Positions 1 to 8,297 of a DNA stretch of 64,000 nt are shown one piece after another. How positions within the stretch are numbered: position 1 is the first letter of the stretch; every line of letters starts with the position of its first letter. Under the pieces are notes generated by a model. The model searched no databases. It was not told where the DNA came from and was given only the letters and a program-made list of their open reading frames with translations. The translations under genes and the position numbers were made by a program. The DNA lies in NCBI GenBank assembly GCA_965212525.1, contig CBDBVC010000050.1, positions 41,312 through 105,311 on the forward strand, read 5' to 3'. This DNA is from SZUA-38 sp965212525 (GTDB taxonomy: Bacteria > Pseudomonadota > Gammaproteobacteria > Xanthomonadales > SZUA-38).

Positions 1-10
1 ACCAGACGAC

Positions 11-36
11 GAACCGGCACTAGCGCCGGTTCTTTT
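11..36 (+). terminator. Rho-independent terminator of an upstream gene
   Basis: An 8-bp perfect stem (gaaccggc / gccggttc) with a 6-base loop is followed by TTTT. It would end a plus-strand transcript entering from before the window. There is no T-run on the other strand. Confidence 0.75.
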
Positions 37-121
37 GCGCCTGAATCAGTCCGATCGTTCGACCTCGCCGCTGAAACAATTGTAGAATGTCGCCTGGTAG
101 ATAAATCAGGCGATACTCAAC

Positions 122-907
122 ATGAGCTCTAATCCGTGCATCATGCTTACCCATGATGGTGGCATCTGTACCATTACCATCAACCGTCCGGAAAAACTGA
201 ATGCCCTCAACCGGCAGGTCATCGATGAATTGCACGATGCCTTCGCCCAGCTCGCTGAAGATCAAAACACCCGTGTCGTGATTCTGACCGGCAGTGGCGA
301 CAAGGCCTTTGTTGCAGGTGCCGATATCAGCGAGATCAATACCCTGTCGCCCATGCTGGCCAGGGATTTCGCACGGCATGGCCAGGCCCTGATGTCGCGA
401 ATCGAGAATCTTGGCAAACCAGTCATCGCAGCAATCAACGGCTATGCACTCGGTGGCGGATGTGAACTGGCGATGGCTTGCACCCTGAGAATCGGCAGTG
501 ACACAGCACGTCTGGGTCTGCCCGAAATTTCACTGGGCATCATGCCTGGATTCGGAGGCACACAGCGTCTGTCCCGCCTGGTTGGCCGTTCTGCAGCGCT
601 GGAATTGACCCTGACAGGCAGACAACTCGATGCCACAGAGGCATGCCGACTGGGACTGCTCAGTCGTACCGTGCCGCAGGATGAACTGACTGACGACGTA
701 GCCCAACTCGCTTCACGACTGGCCCGTTCAGCACCACTGGCCATGCGAAACATCATTCAGGCGATCAATCTCGGGGCCGATACATCTCTGGAGAGCGGGC
801 TGGATTATGAAGCTCAGCTGTTTGGTCTGTGTTGCGCAACCGAGGATATGAAGGAAGGCACACAGGCCTTTCTCGAGAAGCGCAAGGCCAGCTTTTCTGG
901 CCGCTGA
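122..907 (+). CDS. Enoyl-CoA hydratase/isomerase (crotonase family)
   Basis: A 261-residue crotonase, the usual length for a monofunctional enoyl-CoA hydratase, which hydrates trans-2-enoyl-CoA in fatty-acid or amino-acid breakdown. Visible motifs are the oxyanion-hole region VAGADISEIN, the GYALGGGCELAMA segment with the first catalytic glutamate, and LPEISLGIMPGFGGTQRL with the second. Both catalytic glutamates are present, so hydratase activity is likely, though the chain-length preference cannot be read. It lies 29 bp before the sirtuin gene. TAGAAT at 83-88 may be a -10 box but no clear -35 is seen. The liu operon carries its own second crotonase (19241-20032), so this one is probably for other acyl-CoAs. 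Confidence 0.9.
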   Translation: MSSNPCIMLTHDGGICTITINRPEKLNALNRQVIDELHDAFAQLAEDQNTRVVILTGSGDKAFVAGADISEINTLSPMLARDFARHGQALMSRIENLGKPVIAAINGYALGGGCELAMACTLRIGSDTARLGLPEISLGIMPGFGGTQRLSRLVGRSAALELTLTGRQLDATEACRLGLLSRTVPQDELTDDVAQLASRLARSAPLAMRNIIQAINLGADTSLESGLDYEAQLFGLCCATEDMKEGTQAFLEKRKASFSGR

Positions 908-936
908 ATGACTTGATCCAATCAGGACACGGCAGA

Positions 937-1716
937 ATGGCACCGGAAATTGATCAATCAAAACTAGATGAGCTCTGTCATCTGCTGCGCTCGTTCAGGC
1001 GTGTCATGGTCATGACCGGTGCCGGTGTCTCTGCCGAAAGTGGTATCGCAACCTTTCGTGGTGATGATGACAGTATCTGGTCACGCTTCAGTCCGCACGA
1101 GCTGGCGACAGAATCGGCCTTCATCCAGCACCCCGAGCGGGTCTGGTCATGGTACCAGTGGCGCCGCCAGCAGATTGCCGAATCAGCACCCAATCCAGCA
1201 CACATCGCCCTTGCCAGTCTGGAAAAACATGTCGAATCGATGATGCTGGTGACACAGAATGTGGATGGCCTGCATCAGGTCGCCGGTACTGAAAACCTGA
1301 TTGAACTGCATGGCAATATCATGCGCAGCAAATGCCACAAGACGCACAAACTCATCGATCGGGAATTCTGGTGTCCGAATGGTACCTTTGATCAGGGGCC
1401 GCCACCGGCTTCACCACACCACCCCGATGGCCTGGCCCGACCTGATGTCGTCTGGTTCGGAGAGGCGCTCGACCGCATGACTCTGGATCATGCCGTGGCC
1501 AGCAGTCTCAATTGCGAAGTGTTCTTTTCGATCGGCACATCGGCCGTGGTGGAACCGGCCGCCTCACTGGCGACCATGGCGCGCCAGCAGGGCGCCTGCA
1601 TTGTCGAGATCAATCCGCAGCACACGCCGCTGTCCATGCTTGCTGATTACCTGTTTCACAATCCTGCTGGTCAGATCCTGCCCATGCTGATTGATCATCT
1701 CGACTCGACTAAGTGA
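937..1716 (+). CDS. Sir2-family NAD-dependent deacylase with altered zinc site
   Basis: A 259-residue sirtuin, which removes acyl groups from protein lysines using NAD. The NAD-binding GAGVSAESGIATFRG starts near residue 28, TQNVDGLH follows, and the catalytic histidine is in ELHG (about residue 125). RPDVVWFGE and the C-terminal GTSAVVEP and VEINPQ segments are also present. The zinc knuckle is abnormal: families normally show two CxxC pairs, but here the first is KCHKTH, an isolated WCPNG follows, and the CPxCGG before RPDVVWFGE is replaced by SPHHPDG. I start at ATG 937; the frame stays open upstream to 829, but that would overlap the crotonase gene. The substrate is unknown. Confidence 0.85.
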   Translation: MAPEIDQSKLDELCHLLRSFRRVMVMTGAGVSAESGIATFRGDDDSIWSRFSPHELATESAFIQHPERVWSWYQWRRQQIAESAPNPAHIALASLEKHVESMMLVTQNVDGLHQVAGTENLIELHGNIMRSKCHKTHKLIDREFWCPNGTFDQGPPPASPHHPDGLARPDVVWFGEALDRMTLDHAVASSLNCEVFFSIGTSAVVEPAASLATMARQQGACIVEINPQHTPLSMLADYLFHNPAGQILPMLIDHLDSTK

Positions 1717-1739
1717 GCCCCCTGGCAGGCATCATGTCT

Positions 1740-1768
1740 ATGCGCAGATGCCCGTTCTGATCTATAAT
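1740..1768 (+). promoter_or_regulatory. Probable sigma-70 promoter for tdh-kbl
   Basis: A perfect TATAAT lies at 1763-1768, about 45 bp before the tdh start. The -35 region around 1740-1746 is poor, so activator dependence is possible. Confidence 0.4.
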
Positions 1769-1813
1769 CTGCCTCCAGTTTTTCAGCGAATCTGAACCGT
1801 GACAACACAAACC

Positions 1814-2836
1814 ATGCGAGCGCTGGTGAAGCGCGATGCCGCACCCGGTATCTGGATGCAGGATGTACCACTTCCCGATGTGGCCCACAACGATGTGATG
1901 ATCAAGGTCGAGCATACTGCAATCTGTGGCACGGACCTGCACATCTACAAGTGGGATGACTGGGCACAGCAGAATATCAACCCAGGTCTGGTGATCGGTC
2001 ATGAATTCGTCGGCCGCATTGTGGCCACTGGGCCCGGTGTGCATGGCTATGACATCGGTGAGCGTGTATCGGCCGAAGGCCATGTGGTGTGTGGGGTCTG
2101 CCGAAACTGCAAGCGTGGCAAGGCACATCTGTGTCCAAACACGGTGGGTATCGGCGTCAATCGCAACGGTGCATTTGCGGAGTATGTCGTCGTGCCGGCA
2201 AACAACCTCTGGCGCATTCCCGAGGAGATTTCACCACAGCTGGCAGCCTTTTTCGACCCATTCGGCAACGCCGCGCATTGTGCCCTGAAATTCGATCTGG
2301 TTGGCGAGGATGTGCTGATAACCGGTGCTGGACCCATCGGCATCATTGCAGCAGGCATCTGCCGCCACGTCGGTGCCCGCAATGTGGTGGTCACCGATGT
2401 CAATGATTACCGGCTCGATCTGGCCAAGAAGATGGGCGCCAACCGCACCATCAACGTGACACGGCAATCAATTGATGAGGTGACTCGCGAGATGGGCATG
2501 GAGGGTTATGATGTCGGGCTGGAAATGTCCGGCAATGGCATCGCCTTCGAGGACATGCTCGAGCACATGTATCCCGGTGGCAAGATAGCCCTGCTGGGCA
2601 TACTGCCACAGACCACACAGATCGACTGGAACCAGATCATCTTCAAGGGCCTGGAATTGCATGGCATCTACGGCAGACTGATGTACGAGACCTGGTACAA
2701 GATGACACAGATGGTGCTAGGCGGCTTCCCTCTTGAGAAAGCCATGACACACAATATCAGCATCGATGAGTTCCAGACCGGATTTGACCTGATGGACCAG
2801 GGTCTTTGTGGCAAAGTGGTCTGTAACTGGGACTGA
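1814..2836 (+). CDS. tdh: L-threonine 3-dehydrogenase
   Basis: A 340-residue zinc-dependent medium-chain dehydrogenase that oxidises L-threonine to 2-amino-3-ketobutyrate with NAD. It shows AICGTDLHIYKWD with a catalytic zinc ligand, GHEFVG, the four-cysteine structural zinc site CGVCRNCKRGKAHLC, and the Rossmann segment GAGPIGIIAA. Overall it follows E. coli Tdh closely. An in-frame GTG at 1799 would add five residues; I prefer ATG 1814 because MRALVKRDAAPGIWM lines up with the family N-terminus. The gene is followed 44 bp later by kbl, which takes its product, so the two form the threonine-to-glycine pathway. Confidence 0.95.
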   Translation: MRALVKRDAAPGIWMQDVPLPDVAHNDVMIKVEHTAICGTDLHIYKWDDWAQQNINPGLVIGHEFVGRIVATGPGVHGYDIGERVSAEGHVVCGVCRNCKRGKAHLCPNTVGIGVNRNGAFAEYVVVPANNLWRIPEEISPQLAAFFDPFGNAAHCALKFDLVGEDVLITGAGPIGIIAAGICRHVGARNVVVTDVNDYRLDLAKKMGANRTINVTRQSIDEVTREMGMEGYDVGLEMSGNGIAFEDMLEHMYPGGKIALLGILPQTTQIDWNQIIFKGLELHGIYGRLMYETWYKMTQMVLGGFPLEKAMTHNISIDEFQTGFDLMDQGLCGKVVCNWD

Positions 2837-2880
2837 AGACATTAACGGACTGCTCAGCAGTTCACCAAAGTGGATAGCCG

Positions 2881-4065
2881 ATGAAACAGAATCTGGATCA
2901 CTACCGCGACGTCATTGACGACATTCAACAGGCCGGCCTGTACAAGACCGAGCGCATCATTACCACGCCACAGCGTGTTGACATCAATGCCGCCGGGCGA
3001 GATGTCCTCAACTTCTGTGCAAACAATTACCTGGGACTGGCCGATCACCCCGAGGTTATCGCTGCAGCGCACCAGGCACTGGATGATTACGGATTTGGTC
3101 TGGCATCGGTGCGTTTCATCTGTGGAACACAGGAACTGCACAAGTCTCTGGAATCGGCTGTATCGGCTTTTTTCGGTACCGAGGACACTATCCTCTACAA
3201 CTCCTGTTTCGATGCCAACGGTGGACTGTTCGAAACCATTCTGGGGCCGGAAGATGCTGTCATCTCCGACAGCCTCAACCATGCATCGATTATCGACGGC
3301 ATTCGTCTGAGCAAGGCGCAGCGGCACCGCTATGCCAACAGTGACATGGATGAACTGGAGCAGTGTCTGAAAAACACACAGGATTGCAACATCAGACTGA
3401 TCGCAACCGACGGTGTGTTTTCGATGGATGGCTACATTGCCAAACTCGATCAGATCTGTGATCTGGCCGATCGCTATGATGCGATGGTCATGATCGATGA
3501 CTGCCACGCTACCGGCTTCCTCGGCAAGACCGGTCGAGGTTCTGCAGAACACTGCGGTGTGATGGACCGTATCGATATCTTCACATCGACACTGGGCAAG
3601 GCACTGGGTGGCGGTGCAGGCGGGTTCACCACGGGACGTCGGGAAATCATCGAACTGCTGAGACAGCGCTCGCGACCTTATCTGTTTTCCAATTCACTGC
3701 CACCACCGCTTGTTGCCGCCGGTCTCAAGGTATTCGAGATGCTGAGCAGTTCAACCGAGCTGCGCGACAGACTGACCGAGAATACCGAATATTTCAGAGC
3801 CGGCATGACCGCTGCAGGATTTGACATATTACCGGGCACCCATCCAATCGTGCCTGTAATGTTATACGATGCAAAACTGTCACAGCAGATGTCTGCACGT
3901 CTGATGGAAGAAGGCATTTACTGCATCGGCTTCTTCTTCCCGGTTGTACCGAAAGATCAGGCACGCATCCGTCTGCAGGTCTCGGCTGCACACACCCGTG
4001 AGCACCTTGATGCGGCCATTGCAGCGTTCACACGCGTGGGCCGCGAGTTATCGGTCATCGACTGA
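2881..4065 (+). CDS. kbl: 2-amino-3-ketobutyrate CoA ligase (glycine C-acetyltransferase)
   Basis: A 394-residue PLP-dependent alpha-oxoamine synthase that cleaves 2-amino-3-ketobutyrate with CoA to glycine and acetyl-CoA. Family marks include NFCANNYLGLADHP near the N-terminus, the SVRFICGTQ motif, DDCHATGF with the PLP-contacting aspartate and histidine, and TLGKALGGGAGG carrying the Schiff-base lysine. The length matches E. coli Kbl (398). Because the Tdh product is unstable, co-expression with tdh immediately upstream makes biochemical sense. Confidence 0.95.
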   Translation: MKQNLDHYRDVIDDIQQAGLYKTERIITTPQRVDINAAGRDVLNFCANNYLGLADHPEVIAAAHQALDDYGFGLASVRFICGTQELHKSLESAVSAFFGTEDTILYNSCFDANGGLFETILGPEDAVISDSLNHASIIDGIRLSKAQRHRYANSDMDELEQCLKNTQDCNIRLIATDGVFSMDGYIAKLDQICDLADRYDAMVMIDDCHATGFLGKTGRGSAEHCGVMDRIDIFTSTLGKALGGGAGGFTTGRREIIELLRQRSRPYLFSNSLPPPLVAAGLKVFEMLSSSTELRDRLTENTEYFRAGMTAAGFDILPGTHPIVPVMLYDAKLSQQMSARLMEEGIYCIGFFFPVVPKDQARIRLQVSAAHTREHLDAAIAAFTRVGRELSVID

Positions 4066-4152
4066 CAGAATCGATTTTACTGAATCTGGCCTCATCTGCC
4101 CCGATGGCAGAGAGCACGTGGCCAGACATGAACCACTGAACAAGAGGACATT

Positions 4153-4593
4153 ATGGCAAGTCACAAGATTTCACTGAACTGGAGCCGCAACGGCCAGGAT
4201 TTCAAACCCGGCATGTACAGCACCGATCATCGCTGGACGTTCGAGGGCGGCGAATCAGTGGGTGCATCCGCTGCGCCCGCCTACAAGGGCAACCCGGCAC
4301 TGGTCGACCCGGAAGAGGCGTTTACTGCCTCGCTGTCGGCCTGTCACATGCTCACCTTTCTTCACATGTGTGCCATGAAGGGCTTTGTCGTCAACAGCTA
4401 TACCGATGATGCCGAAGGCTTTCTAGGCAAGAATGACGACGGTCGCATGGCAATGGTGCGCGTGGTACTCAGACCTCAGATCGAGTTTGATGGCGATGCG
4501 CCGGATGCCGCCACCATGGATCAGCTGCATCACCGTGCGCACATGAACTGCTTCATTGCCAACTCGGTCAGCACCAAGATCGATATCGAGTGA
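4153..4593 (+). CDS. OsmC family protein
   Basis: A 146-residue OsmC/Ohr-fold protein. These are usually cysteine-dependent hydroperoxide reductases. The family core is visible as DPEEAFTASLSACHMLTFLHMCAMKGF, holding the peroxidatic-type cysteine in SACHML. The second cysteine expected on the next helix is represented by C in LHMCA, the arrangement of the YhfA/OsmC-like branch rather than strict Ohr. A good ribosome site (agagga) precedes ATG 4153. It is 16 bp from the next gene and probably co-transcribed with it. The peroxide substrate is not predictable. Confidence 0.85.
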   Translation: MASHKISLNWSRNGQDFKPGMYSTDHRWTFEGGESVGASAAPAYKGNPALVDPEEAFTASLSACHMLTFLHMCAMKGFVVNSYTDDAEGFLGKNDDGRMAMVRVVLRPQIEFDGDAPDAATMDQLHHRAHMNCFIANSVSTKIDIE

Positions 4594-4609
4594 GCCGGGA
4601 GGCCCTGTC

Positions 4610-5269
4610 ATGAGCACTTTGAGTTTTCAGGATGACTATCAGGTCCACGTCCCGACCGGCGTGCTGCAGCGACAGTTTGACAATGTCGATGCACTCAATG
4701 CAGAACTGAAGCAGGTCATTCTGGATCTGGAGGCGAAATTCCGTGACAGCCCTCAGAACGCGGTCAACAGCGGTCTGATATCCACCCAGGGTGGGTATCA
4801 GACCTCCACCGACATGAATCTGTTCCAGGTCGAAGCAGACTGTATCAGCCAGTTTGTCGACAAACTGCTGATGCCAGCCGTACAGCCCTATCTTGAGCAT
4901 ATATTCGGTGAGGATTCGAAGGTCCTGGCACCGCACCCCATCGGCTGGTCCAATGTGCTAGATGCCGGCAACTGGCAGGGTCCGCACTCACATCCAACGC
5001 CATCCAACCTGGCCAGTGGTGTGTATTACGTACAGATTCCGGAAGACAAGCCGGCACCGGAGGGTTGCATCGAATTTCTCAATCCGATCCCGCAGTCACT
5101 GATCCACGGTCACCCATCAACCCGGCGCCTGCACCCCAAGGAAGGCCTGATGGTGCTGTTCCCGCCCTACTACAACCACTATGTTCACCCGTTTTCGGGA
5201 GACGGACGTCGTATCATCATTGCCTTTGACATGCTGGCCAGCCCGCCCAAGCCGCAGTTCGTTTTCTGA
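4610..5269 (+). CDS. Putative 2OG-Fe(II) oxygenase (TIGR02466 type)
   Basis: A 219-residue protein resembling the uncharacterised TIGR02466 family, thought to be non-haem iron, 2-oxoglutarate-dependent oxygenases. The central GNWQGPHSHPTPSN supplies an HxH pair, and the C-terminal HYVHPFSGDGRRIIIAFD supplies a distal histidine followed by the arginine expected to hold 2-oxoglutarate. ATG 4610 follows a strong GGGAGG at 4597-4602; an earlier in-frame start at 4556 would overlap the OsmC gene. The substrate is unknown. The gene is the last before a strong terminator. Confidence 0.75.
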   Translation: MSTLSFQDDYQVHVPTGVLQRQFDNVDALNAELKQVILDLEAKFRDSPQNAVNSGLISTQGGYQTSTDMNLFQVEADCISQFVDKLLMPAVQPYLEHIFGEDSKVLAPHPIGWSNVLDAGNWQGPHSHPTPSNLASGVYYVQIPEDKPAPEGCIEFLNPIPQSLIHGHPSTRRLHPKEGLMVLFPPYYNHYVHPFSGDGRRIIIAFDMLASPPKPQFVF

Positions 5270-5293
5270 TCGGAACACAATCCTTCAAACATG

Positions 5294-5325
5294 AAAAAAG
5301 GGCGGCACTCGTGCCGCCCTTTTTC
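5294..5325. terminator. Strong bidirectional rho-independent terminator
   Basis: The stem GGGCGGCAC / GTGCCGCCC has a two-base loop, flanked by an A-run on the left and a T-run on the right. It therefore works on both strands, between the oxygenase gene and the convergent OmpA-family gene. Confidence 0.92.
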
Positions 5326-5344
5326 AGTGATACCACTAACAAGA

Positions 5345-6469
5345 TTACTTGTTGTTGAGAATCCTCAGCTCGACGCGGCGGTTGTTTGCACGACCGTCTT
5401 CGGTATCGTTGCTGTCAACCGGCTTTGATTCGCCGTGACCGACCCAGTCCATGCGATCGCGTGATACACCCTTGCTGTTCATGTAGTTCAGAACCGCCTG
5501 GGCACGTCGTTCGGACAGGCCACGATTGTAGGATTCACTGCCGCGTGAATCGGTGTGACCTTCAATGCTGATACGAATGTGGCCGTGTTTTGCCAGCGTG
5601 TCTGCTCCCATGTCGAGAATCGCCATGGCTTCGTCAGTCAGCGTTGCCTTGTCGAAACCGAAATGTACCCCTTTCAGCTCTACCAGCAATTCCTTGTTGC
5701 AGCCGGTCTCATCGACGATGTTGCCTTCTGGCGTGTCCTTGCACTCGTCTTTGACATCGACTACACCGTCCTTGTCACCGTCCATGGGGCAACCATGACG
5801 ATCAACCGATGTACCGGCAGGTGTGCCCGGGCAGCGGTCAATACGATCAACAACGCCGTCATTGTCACTGTCGGTATCGGTCACTGCCGGTGCAACAGGC
5901 TCTGATACCGGTGCCGGTTCTGGTGCGCCGGAGCGGTCACCGAAGGCATAGGTCAGGCCAAAGTTGAACTGATAGTCGTCAAAATCGTCTTCCTCGTCAC
6001 TGATCGAGGTATTGTCCGAATCTAGGCGATAGACGACCTCGGCACGTGCCGACCAGCGTTTGGCAAAGGGATAATCCACACCCAGACCAAGATCAACCAC
6101 GGCATCGGAGTTGTCGCCGTTGGGACCATCATGATCCATGCTGCCCACACCCAGGGCCAGGTAGGGCGAGGTGTTGGTGTTGCCCAGCATGTAGTAGCGA
6201 CCGGTGACAACCCAGCCGTCGATGTCGACATTGCTGCCCGCGCCCAGATCGAACTCGTAGCTGTTGTAGTCCAGCTCGATGCCGAATTTCTCACCCAGGT
6301 ATCGGCCTATGCCGAAATATCCCGAGAAATCATTGTCATTGGCACGTCGCTCGTCGGAATTGATGTATGAGCCGCCGCCACTGATATACCAGTCGCTGGC
6401 ATCGGCCATGACATTACCCGTTGTTATCAGGCAGCAGGCTGCTGCCAGCAGTGTTGTTTTCCTGTTCAT
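5345..6469 (-). CDS. OmpA-family outer-membrane protein with TSP3-like repeats
   Basis: A 374-residue three-part envelope protein. A signal peptide (about 1-22, ending NVMADA) leads into an eight-strand-type beta barrel (about 25-190, with GGGSYINSDE and alternating aromatic strands). A calcium-binding thrombospondin type-3-like linker follows (DSDNDGVVDRIDRCPGTP and DGDKDGVVDVKDECKDTP, about 205-250). The C-terminal OmpA peptidoglycan-binding domain contains ISIEGHTDSRGSESYN and ANNRRVEL. ATG at 6469 follows gaggaag; an upstream in-frame ATG at 6547 lacks a ribosome site and would spoil the signal peptide. It is OprF-like and probably anchors the outer membrane to peptidoglycan. Confidence 0.9.
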   Translation of the reverse strand: MNRKTTLLAAACCLITTGNVMADASDWYISGGGSYINSDERRANDNDFSGYFGIGRYLGEKFGIELDYNSYEFDLGAGSNVDIDGWVVTGRYYMLGNTNTSPYLALGVGSMDHDGPNGDNSDAVVDLGLGVDYPFAKRWSARAEVVYRLDSDNTSISDEEDDFDDYQFNFGLTYAFGDRSGAPEPAPVSEPVAPAVTDTDSDNDGVVDRIDRCPGTPAGTSVDRHGCPMDGDKDGVVDVKDECKDTPEGNIVDETGCNKELLVELKGVHFGFDKATLTDEAMAILDMGADTLAKHGHIRISIEGHTDSRGSESYNRGLSERRAQAVLNYMNSKGVSRDRMDWVGHGESKPVDSNDTEDGRANNRRVELRILNNK

Positions 6470-6596
6470 GTCTTCCTCACGCTTGTATGGTGCTGATGCA
6501 GATTTAATCATATCAGCGCACGTCTTGCACTTGTTTGACAAAATCATTCACAAATACGTTTAAAACGAATGTTGGGCATGCTCCCGGCAATCTGGT

Positions 6597-8225
6597 TCAC
6601 TCCCCCATGTGCGGATAGCGATAGCTTACCGGCGGCACGAAGGTTTCCTTGATCGCCCGTGGTGACACCCAGCGCAGCAGATTCAGCATGCTGCCAGCCT
6701 TGTCGTTGGTGCCCGATGCACGACCACCACCAAAGGGCTGCTGACCGACAACAGCACCGGTCGGCTTGTCATTGATGTAGAAATTTCCGGCGCAGAAACG
6801 CAGTTTCTCGGTCAGCTCGGCAATCACCCGGCGATCACGCGCAAAGATGGCACCGGTCAGTGCATAGGGTGAAGCTCGATCCAGTGCATCGATGGTGGCA
6901 TCTAGCTGATCATCCTCATAACGATACAGAGTCAGTACCGGCCCGAAGATCTCCTCACTCATCAGCCTGGTGTCAGGTCGTGAGGCGACCACCACCGTGG
7001 GTTCAATGAAGTAGCCGGTGGACTTGTCGCATCCGCCGCCGACCAGGATCTCATGGTCGTCACTGTTTCTGGCATGATCAATATAACCGGCGATCTTGTC
7101 GAACGAGCGCTCGTCAATCACCGCTGCCATGAAATGTCCCAGATCACGTGGATCGCCCATCCTGATGGAAGACACTTCTCGTTTCAGTCCCGCAATCACA
7201 TCATCCCACAGCGATGCCGGGATGAAGGCCCTGGAAGCAGCAGAGCATTTCTGACCCTGAAATTCAAACGCGCCACGAACCAGTGCTGTCACCAGACCAT
7301 TGAGACCGGCACTGGGATGCGCCAGCACGAAATCCTTGCCCCCGGTCTCGCCAACCAGTCGTGGATAGGACCGGTATGAGGCAATGTTCTCACCCACCTT
7401 GCGCCACAGATGCTGGAAGGTCGCTGTGGAACCGGTGAAATGGATGCCGGCCAGTTCCGGGCTTGCCAGACAGGGATCGCCGACATCGGCACCATCACCC
7501 GGCAGCAGGTTGATCACACCGGGTGGCAGACCTGCCTGTTCCAGAATCTGCATGGTAAACCAGGCAGACAGCATTTGCGTGTTGGACGGTTTCCAGATCA
7601 CCGTGTTGCCCATCAGTGCCGCAGCCGTCGGCAGGTTGGCGCCGATGGCCGTGAAATTGAATGGGGTAATGGCAAATACAAAGCCTTCCAGCGGCCGGTG
7701 ATCAACGTAGTTCCACATGCCATCCTGGGAACCGGGCTGGTCGGCGTAGATATCGTTGAGGTAATGGCAGTTGTAACGCCAGAAATCGATCAGTTCGCAG
7801 GCCGAATCGATCTCGGCCTGAAACACCGTCTTGCTCTGTCCCAGTATGGTGGCCGCATTCATGCGTGCACGCCAGGGGCCTGCCAGCAGGTCAGCCGCTT
7901 TCAGAAAGACCGCTGCCCTGTCCTGCCAGCTCAGGTTGCGCCAGGCGGGTGCGGCAGTCTGACAGGCGGAAATGGCATCGGCCACGTGGGTTTCATCACA
8001 TTTGCTGAAATCGGCCAGTACATGCTGATGATCATGCGGCATCACCACGGTGTCGGTACGATCGGTATGGATTCGCTCACCGTTGATCACCGCCGGGATG
8101 CGATGGCGTTCTGCCTGAACCTGTGCCAGGCCGGCTTCGATCTGGCTGCGCTCTGCCGAGCCCGGTGCATAGGAAAGAACCGGCTCGTTCACCGGCCTGG
8201 GGATGCTGATCTGTGCTGTGATCAT
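6597..8225 (-). CDS. pruA: L-glutamate gamma-semialdehyde (P5C) dehydrogenase
   Basis: A 542-residue aldehyde dehydrogenase of the stand-alone P5C dehydrogenase type (the group found in animals and some bacteria), not the PutA fusion. It oxidises glutamate semialdehyde to glutamate with NAD, the second step of proline breakdown. The N-terminus PVNEPVLSYAPGSAER is characteristic. VGETGGKDFVLAHP holds the general-base glutamate and FEFQGQKCSAASRAF the catalytic cysteine. I place the start at ATG 8225, preceded by ttggag at good spacing; the frame stays open to 8255. No proline dehydrogenase is in this window. The gene lies 72 bp downstream of icmF on the same strand. Confidence 0.93.
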   Translation of the reverse strand: MITAQISIPRPVNEPVLSYAPGSAERSQIEAGLAQVQAERHRIPAVINGERIHTDRTDTVVMPHDHQHVLADFSKCDETHVADAISACQTAAPAWRNLSWQDRAAVFLKAADLLAGPWRARMNAATILGQSKTVFQAEIDSACELIDFWRYNCHYLNDIYADQPGSQDGMWNYVDHRPLEGFVFAITPFNFTAIGANLPTAAALMGNTVIWKPSNTQMLSAWFTMQILEQAGLPPGVINLLPGDGADVGDPCLASPELAGIHFTGSTATFQHLWRKVGENIASYRSYPRLVGETGGKDFVLAHPSAGLNGLVTALVRGAFEFQGQKCSAASRAFIPASLWDDVIAGLKREVSSIRMGDPRDLGHFMAAVIDERSFDKIAGYIDHARNSDDHEILVGGGCDKSTGYFIEPTVVVASRPDTRLMSEEIFGPVLTLYRYEDDQLDATIDALDRASPYALTGAIFARDRRVIAELTEKLRFCAGNFYINDKPTGAVVGQQPFGGGRASGTNDKAGSMLNLLRWVSPRAIKETFVPPVSYRYPHMGE

Positions 8226-8297
8226 CAATGGTCTCCAAAAGATTCCGGGACTCACCCGGAAGTGACTGTGTTAGCTGCTGTTGTATCCAGTATGGTC

